In this document: positions 6,138-6,185 of the stretch, one piece after another | How the letters are laid out: the number at the start of each line of letters is the position of its first letter | Numbering within the stretch: position 1 is the stretch's first letter | Source: Thermoplasmata archaeon | GTDB lineage: Archaea > Thermoplasmatota > Thermoplasmata > Thermoplasmatales > Thermoplasmataceae | NCBI GenBank assembly: GCA_021850505.1 | Contig: JAJZLW010000016.1 | Coordinates: 1-6,185, forward strand | DNA length: 6,185 nt | Direction: 5' to 3' | Translations under genes and position numbers: made by a program | Notes under the pieces: model-generated | The model's input: only the letters and a program-made list of their open reading frames with translations | What the model was told of the DNA's origin: nothing | Databases searched by the model: none

Positions 6138-6185
6138 TTATCCCCACTCCTTTAGAAGATCCCTAGTATCAATTATCCTTGTTAT
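6138..6185 (-). CDS. C-terminal end of an unidentified upstream gene (partial)
   Basis: On the minus strand, one frame is open from the window edge for 15 codons and ends in TAA at 6138-6140, reading ITRIIDTRDLLKEWG. This is protein-like, with a short amphipathic helix at the end, and it stops one base before the TTG of the kinase gene. The Shine-Dalgarno site of the kinase lies within its last codons, as in the other junctions of this operon. Fifteen codons are too few to identify a family, and an open frame of this length can arise by chance. Confidence 0.5.
   Translation of the reverse strand: MTRIIDTRDLLKEWG
6147..6151 (-). promoter_or_regulatory. Shine-Dalgarno site for the kinase TTG start
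   Basis: The minus strand reads AGGAG, ten bases ahead of the TTG at 6136; a second G-rich run (GGGG, 6142-6145) is closer. With an in-frame TAA just upstream, it fixes the TTG as the only reasonable start that keeps Walker A. Confidence 0.5.

Overview
The window looks like a piece of a Thermoplasmatales (Euryarchaeota) chromosome. The largest gene encodes a 745-residue VAT-type double AAA+ ATPase, the same length as I recall for Thermoplasma VAT. A 3'-truncated view of the archaeal/eukaryotic-type release factor aRF1 opens the window, AT-rich archaeal TATA boxes lie before two transcription units, and two genes match the mevalonate 3-phosphate isoprenoid route known from Thermoplasma. The species cannot be fixed from the sequence.

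Layout: (1) bases 1-294 on + are the C-terminal end of aRF1 (prf1), cut by the window edge. (2) Converging with it only 11 bases away is a minus-strand pair, VAT ATPase followed by a small PRC-barrel protein, read from a promoter near 2845-2856 that puts the VAT start at or near the mRNA 5' end. (3) msrA (methionine sulfoxide reductase A) is a separate minus-strand unit with its own TATA box at about 3465-3480; its best start is the ATG at 3426. (4) Bases 3481-3706 hold no gene I can support, only a small hairpin with a T-rich tail that may end the next unit. (5) From 6185 down to 3707 runs a tightly packed minus-strand operon: the last codons of an unidentified gene, a 2-phosphoglycerate-kinase-like P-loop kinase (probable mevalonate-3-phosphate 5-kinase), a GHMP-fold decarboxylase (probable mevalonate-3,5-bisphosphate decarboxylase) and an HNH endonuclease. 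The gap before the kinase is 1 base; the next two junctions overlap by 14 and 4 bases.

The most interesting part is region 5. In the Thermoplasma variant of the mevalonate pathway, mevalonate is phosphorylated at C3, then at C5 by a P-loop kinase unrelated to GHMP kinases, and mevalonate 3,5-bisphosphate is then decarboxylated without ATP to isopentenyl phosphate. The two consecutive enzymes appear here as overlapping genes. The decarboxylase candidate keeps the Lys/Arg/Asp residues expected for decarboxylation while its ATP-binding loop is degraded. The cotranscribed HNH nuclease has no obvious link to isoprenoid synthesis. The pathway itself is known, so the novelty would lie in the gene arrangement and the coupled nuclease rather than in a new chemistry.
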